Shown here: piece by piece, positions 61,303 through 64,000 of the stretch
Numbering within the stretch: the first letter of the stretch is position 1
How the letters are laid out: every line of letters starts with the position of its first letter
Source of the DNA: an uncultured bacterium
GTDB lineage: Bacteria; Bacteroidota; Bacteroidia; Bacteroidales; Bacteroidaceae
Reading direction: 5' to 3'
Assembly: GCA_905214625.1 (NCBI GenBank)
Contig: CAJMMQ010000015.1
Span: 1-64,000, forward strand
DNA length: 64,000 bases
Program-made: the position numbers and the translations under genes
Notes under the pieces: generated by a model
What the model saw: only the letters and a program-made list of their open reading frames with translations
What the model was told of the DNA's origin: nothing
Databases searched by the model: none

Positions 61303-63036
61303 TTACGAGGTCTTTCGGGACACTCCTGCATCACTAATGAATCCTACTCTCGGCCTCGGATTTTTGTATATCAGTTCCTCGTCACATTTTTCCTTTATAT
61401 ATTCCAGACTCATTTTCTCCTTGCCATAGAGGATGAGGTCGATGGCATGCTTGCGCGCAACGTTTTCAATCTGTCCGCCGCTGAAATCGTAATGCATAGC
61501 CAGATAGCATACATCTTCGTCGCTGATTACAGGTATCATGCTCTTCCAGATGCCGCATCGTGCCACAATGCTCGGCTTTTCGAACTCTATCTTATAGAGG
61601 AAGCGGCGCTCAAAGGCTTTGTCCAAATTCTCCGTAAGATTTGTCGTGGCTATGAATATGCCCTCAAGCAGTTCAAGCTCCTGAAGAATTATGTTCTGTA
61701 TAGAGTTCTCCATCTTTTCCACAGCCCGGTCGGCACCTTTCTGCCTGATGCCAATCAGAGCGTCGGCCTCATTAAAAAGCAGGATTGGTGTTATATCTGA
61801 GGAGTTTACCAACGCGCGGTAACGGTCAAAAAGGTTTTTCACATTTTTTTCGCTCTCGCCAACCCAGCAACTTTTCAGTTCGGCATAATTCACCTGTATC
61901 ACATCACGGTGTGTTGCCTTTGCCAGCTGCATAACAGTTTCAGTCTTTCCCGTTCCAGGTGTGCCGTAAAACAAGCATGTAAAGCCTGAGCGCATGCCTG
62001 CTTTCTTTAATTCGTTGCACACTTTAGTGTATCTTTCTTCGGTGAGCAACTCTTTCAGCTGTTCGACTTGACGGCTTTCGCGTTTGTTATAGTACATCTT
62101 ACACTCAGTTATGTCTTCATGCTTTATCAGCTCTTTGAATCTGGTCGTAGCGCTCAATTTCATGTTCAGCTCTGACAGAAACTCCTGTTTAGCCTTTACC
62201 GTCAGGTTATATTTCTCGTGGTTGGCCAATCCGTCCTCATTACAGAATTGAATCAGTCCGTTCTTTTGCAACATGCTTTCGCCTCGAGAGAGCTTACCCT
62301 TCAGCTTATTTGCAATAGCCCTATTCTTGAATAAGCCTCCAAAACCTTGCGTGTCCAGGTTGTAATCGTTGTCACAAACTAAACGACTTGCCCAGAAAAC
62401 AAACATTATGCCTTCGTCATCAACTGTATGGTCACAGATAAGTTTATAGGTACGCAACTGCTTCACAAACTCGAGATTTTTGTTTGTTTCAAGCAAACTG
62501 AACAACTCTGAAATAAATTCTTCATACGACAAATAATCATAAACACGAGATTCAAACAGACTATACATCTCACAAAACAACTCATCGCAAGTAAGAGGCT
62601 TAGGCTCAACCGGAACAAATGCCTCATTATGCTTAAACGCATCTATCACACCAGGCCCCATGGCGTATGTTGTTTCGCCGCATCTGTTTTTTGTGCGTAT
62701 CATCTTTCTTTTTAAAAGTCCGTCAATCTCAGTGCTGTAGTTTATCATCCTTACCATACGGCATTCCAGATATTCAGCCAAAGTTCGGAGTTCGATATTT
62801 CTGTCGCAGTTGTCTACAAACAGAGACAACAGCACGGCCTGTACTTTGTTCACGGACAATTTACGGCACACATAATTGATATAACGTTTTGCTTTCTCAT
62901 AAAATTTATCGCTCAGGTTTGACCCTTCAGAGAGTTTCACGATATTATCCATGGCCGTCATCAATGTCAGCTTTTCTTTCTTCTCTGTCTGCTCGTTCGT
63001 TTCAGTTTTTACTTTCAATCGTTCCATATTTTGCAT
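61303..63036 (-). CDS. AAA+ ATPase with N-terminal helical regulatory region
   Basis: A 577-aa cytoplasmic protein. The N-terminal 330 residues are helical and unrecognised. The C-terminal part is a classical AAA+ module: Walker A FYGTPGTGKTE near 358, Walker B ILLFNEAD near 417 (Asn in place of the usual first Asp, known in some relatives), sensor 1 IATTNLTENLD near 457 and arginine finger region FERRFLYKIEF. It resembles FtsH/CDC48-type unfoldase modules but has no protease domain. Operon order is ATPase then WYL regulator. This pairing is reminiscent of regulated stress or anti-phage modules, but no toxin or nuclease is fused, so function is open. Confidence 0.88.
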   Translation of the reverse strand: MQNMERLKVKTETNEQTEKKEKLTLMTAMDNIVKLSEGSNLSDKFYEKAKRYINYVCRKLSVNKVQAVLLSLFVDNCDRNIELRTLAEYLECRMVRMINYSTEIDGLLKRKMIRTKNRCGETTYAMGPGVIDAFKHNEAFVPVEPKPLTCDELFCEMYSLFESRVYDYLSYEEFISELFSLLETNKNLEFVKQLRTYKLICDHTVDDEGIMFVFWASRLVCDNDYNLDTQGFGGLFKNRAIANKLKGKLSRGESMLQKNGLIQFCNEDGLANHEKYNLTVKAKQEFLSELNMKLSATTRFKELIKHEDITECKMYYNKRESRQVEQLKELLTEERYTKVCNELKKAGMRSGFTCLFYGTPGTGKTETVMQLAKATHRDVIQVNYAELKSCWVGESEKNVKNLFDRYRALVNSSDITPILLFNEADALIGIRQKGADRAVEKMENSIQNIILQELELLEGIFIATTNLTENLDKAFERRFLYKIEFEKPSIVARCGIWKSMIPVISDEDVCYLAMHYDFSGGQIENVARKHAIDLILYGKEKMSLEYIKEKCDEELIYKNPRPRVGFISDAGVSRKTS

Positions 63037-63157
63037 CCTTTCTGTTTTTTATTTTCAAATCTATTATAGACTGTCTGACTGATGTCTGCCCCTTATTTAT
63101 CATACGGGAAAGGCTTTTATGTCAATCTTTTCAGCCCCATATTATTGTTTTCAGATG

Positions 63158-63214
63158 CAAAAGTAGAAGTCTCTTATGCCAAAACGTTGCAGAACTAAAA
63201 ATATTTTGGCATAA
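63158..63214 (-). promoter_or_regulatory. Promoter and palindromic operator of the AAA-WYL operon
   Basis: TTATGCCAAAA (63174-63184) and TTTTGGCATAA (63204-63214), perfect 11-bp arms with a 19-bp spacer. On the minus strand the -7 box TACTTTTG lies at 63158-63165, so the palindrome covers the -33 region. The leader is about 115 nt. The remainder of 63037-63324 has no other feature. Confidence 0.65.
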
Positions 63215-63324
63215 CATAAAAAATGTCTGCCGATATTCTTGAAAATAGGAAATTAAATATACTCTAATAACATACAATCAAAAATACCGGCAGGCAAATA
63301 TAGTAACGATATGAATCATATTAT

Positions 63325-64000
63325 TCAAAGTTTTATTCTGTTCCACGCGTCCTCAACGCCCGACATCATGTCAGAATACATCTTTTCGTGCGTATCGCCC
63401 ATATAGGTTGGATGCCAACTGTCAATAACCATCTTATGGGTTCGTGGCGAATAATATACCCAGTTGTTCAGTTTTACCAAGTCTGTAAGATAATTCTCTG
63501 CGACAAAATCCTTTATTGCCCCAGAAGCGCCACAACACAAAAGTATGTTTGCATCATAAGCAGAAATCTGTTTCACCAGCAAGTCTTTATAACGCTCCAT
63601 ATACGACTTTAACAAAGAAGTTTCAATACTGCTTGTACCTACTTGCTTCTTGCAGTTTACACGGGCAACGGGTGCCTGGTCGTAAAAGGGCTGATAAACG
63701 TCTTGGCTGTCTATTTCGGCAAACGACTTTGCATGACCGTTGGCGTCAATAGTCAGCAATCCGTAAACCCAACGCATGAGATTCTTGTAGAATGGCGCTG
63801 AAACCACGACATTATTTTCGCCAGAGAAGTTGTTGCGGCCAGTCTCAGCACGTATGTCCCATGCTTCCTCATCATTAAGGTCTTTAGTAAGTATCAACAC
63901 ACGCCTCTTGGCACGCTCCCATATAACATCCTCATTACCCGGTTCACGGCTCCAGTAGCCGTTATTATAGACAAACCTGCCTCGATAAAGCAGTCCGTCA
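63325..64000 (-). CDS. Partial gene, possibly uracil-DNA-glycosylase-like fold
   Basis: Open reading frame on the minus strand ending at 63325 and running past the right edge (the 5' end is missing). The frame continues upstream of the GTG at 63900, with LLYRGRFVYNNGYWSREPGN to the edge. Visible: RRVLILTKDLNDEEAWDIRA, then APFYKNLMRWVYGLL, ILLCCGASGAIKDF and, near the end, SWHPTYMGD. The order of a V-L-I-L strand plus polar loop, an aromatic helix, a hydrophobic strand with G, and an HP loop recalls the uracil-DNA glycosylase superfamily. That assignment is tentative. Confidence 0.55.
   Translation of the reverse strand, partial: DGLLYRGRFVYNNGYWSREPGNEDVIWERAKRRVLILTKDLNDEEAWDIRAETGRNNFSGENNVVVSAPFYKNLMRWVYGLLTIDANGHAKSFAEIDSQDVYQPFYDQAPVARVNCKKQVGTSSIETSLLKSYMERYKDLLVKQISAYDANILLCCGASGAIKDFVAENYLTDLVKLNNWVYYSPRTHKMVIDSWHPTYMGDTHEKMYSDMMSGVEDAWNRIKL

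Noticed and set aside
1-64000. tRNA genes, insertion sequences, prophage genes
   Set aside because: None seen: no T-arm/anticodon pattern outside ssrA and no transposase or integrase motif in the translated frames.

Overview
The window looks like a chromosomal segment of a Bacteroidales bacterium, most likely a Prevotella-type genome. Four things support this: many promoters of the Bacteroidota type (TTTG, about 19 bp, then TAnnTTTG); SPII lipoproteins and outer-membrane proteins of Bacteroidetes-only families (DUF4252, DUF4301, DUF5689, DUF6515, GLUG repeats, FimB/Mfa2-like, Wzi); likely type IX secretion C-terminal domains; and a tmRNA on the minus strand whose tag reads GENKYALAA. There is no rRNA, tRNA, transposase, integrase, prophage or CRISPR array.

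Layout. 1-4.4 kb: the end of a polysaccharide locus (two AT-rich GT4 glycosyltransferases, a WecG/TagA transferase, a small convergent membrane-peptide ORF and manA). 4.4-6 kb: an array of 32-bp repeats whose last unit is a perfect operator-like palindrome merged with the promoter of an AAA_14/DUF4143 ATPase, with another repeat cluster behind the gene. 6-20 kb: a lipoprotein, DUF4301, a Rel-type (p)ppGpp synthetase that has lost its hydrolase residues, DUF4252, malic enzyme MaeB with a divergent TetR regulator, GH28 and GH43 glycosidases, and ssrA. 20.7-31.3 kb: a complete Wzx/Wzy-type exopolysaccharide operon (initiating phosphotransferase, Wza-like SLBB protein, Wzz, EpsG-like polymerase, acyltransferase, Wzx, three glycosyltransferases). 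It becomes AT-rich from wzz onward, as expected of a serotype-specific, transferred block. 31.6-41.8 kb: a fimbrillin-type lipoprotein, two putative T9SS cargo proteins (S8 protease and GLUG protein), a WecA/MraY-type transferase, a Wzi-type protein with a small lipoprotein, and a basic Arg/Asn-rich secreted protein.

42-54 kb: histidine phosphatase and DUF308 protein, then a cluster with a nucleic-acid theme. It holds a secreted EEP nuclease, a uracil-DNA-glycosylase-like protein and uridine kinase on one side. On the other are a TonB-type outer-membrane barrel, a DUF5689 (OB-fold-like) lipoprotein, a duplicated choice-of-anchor-J lipoprotein, rpmE2 and a NUC1 nuclease lipoprotein. I read this as a candidate extracellular-nucleic-acid scavenging locus. 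54-64 kb: TrpB2, a sodium:solute symporter with a possibly leaderless mRNA, an AAE-family exporter, a DUF6515 secreted protein, an AAA+ ATPase/WYL regulator operon with a palindromic operator, and a 5'-truncated gene running off the right edge.

The best non-gene signals are: (1) two promoters 19 kb apart, both driving small basic secreted proteins, with the same architecture (TAGGGA, 22-bp period, TAGGGA, then the -7 box starting 36 bp later); (2) the 32-bp iterons ahead of the AAA_14 ATPase; (3) a MITE-like dispersed intergenic element with imperfect terminal inverted repeats in full, short and solo-end forms; (4) several intergenic clusters of short TTTTGCAA-type dyads. All functional statements are from reading the sequence; no database search was run.
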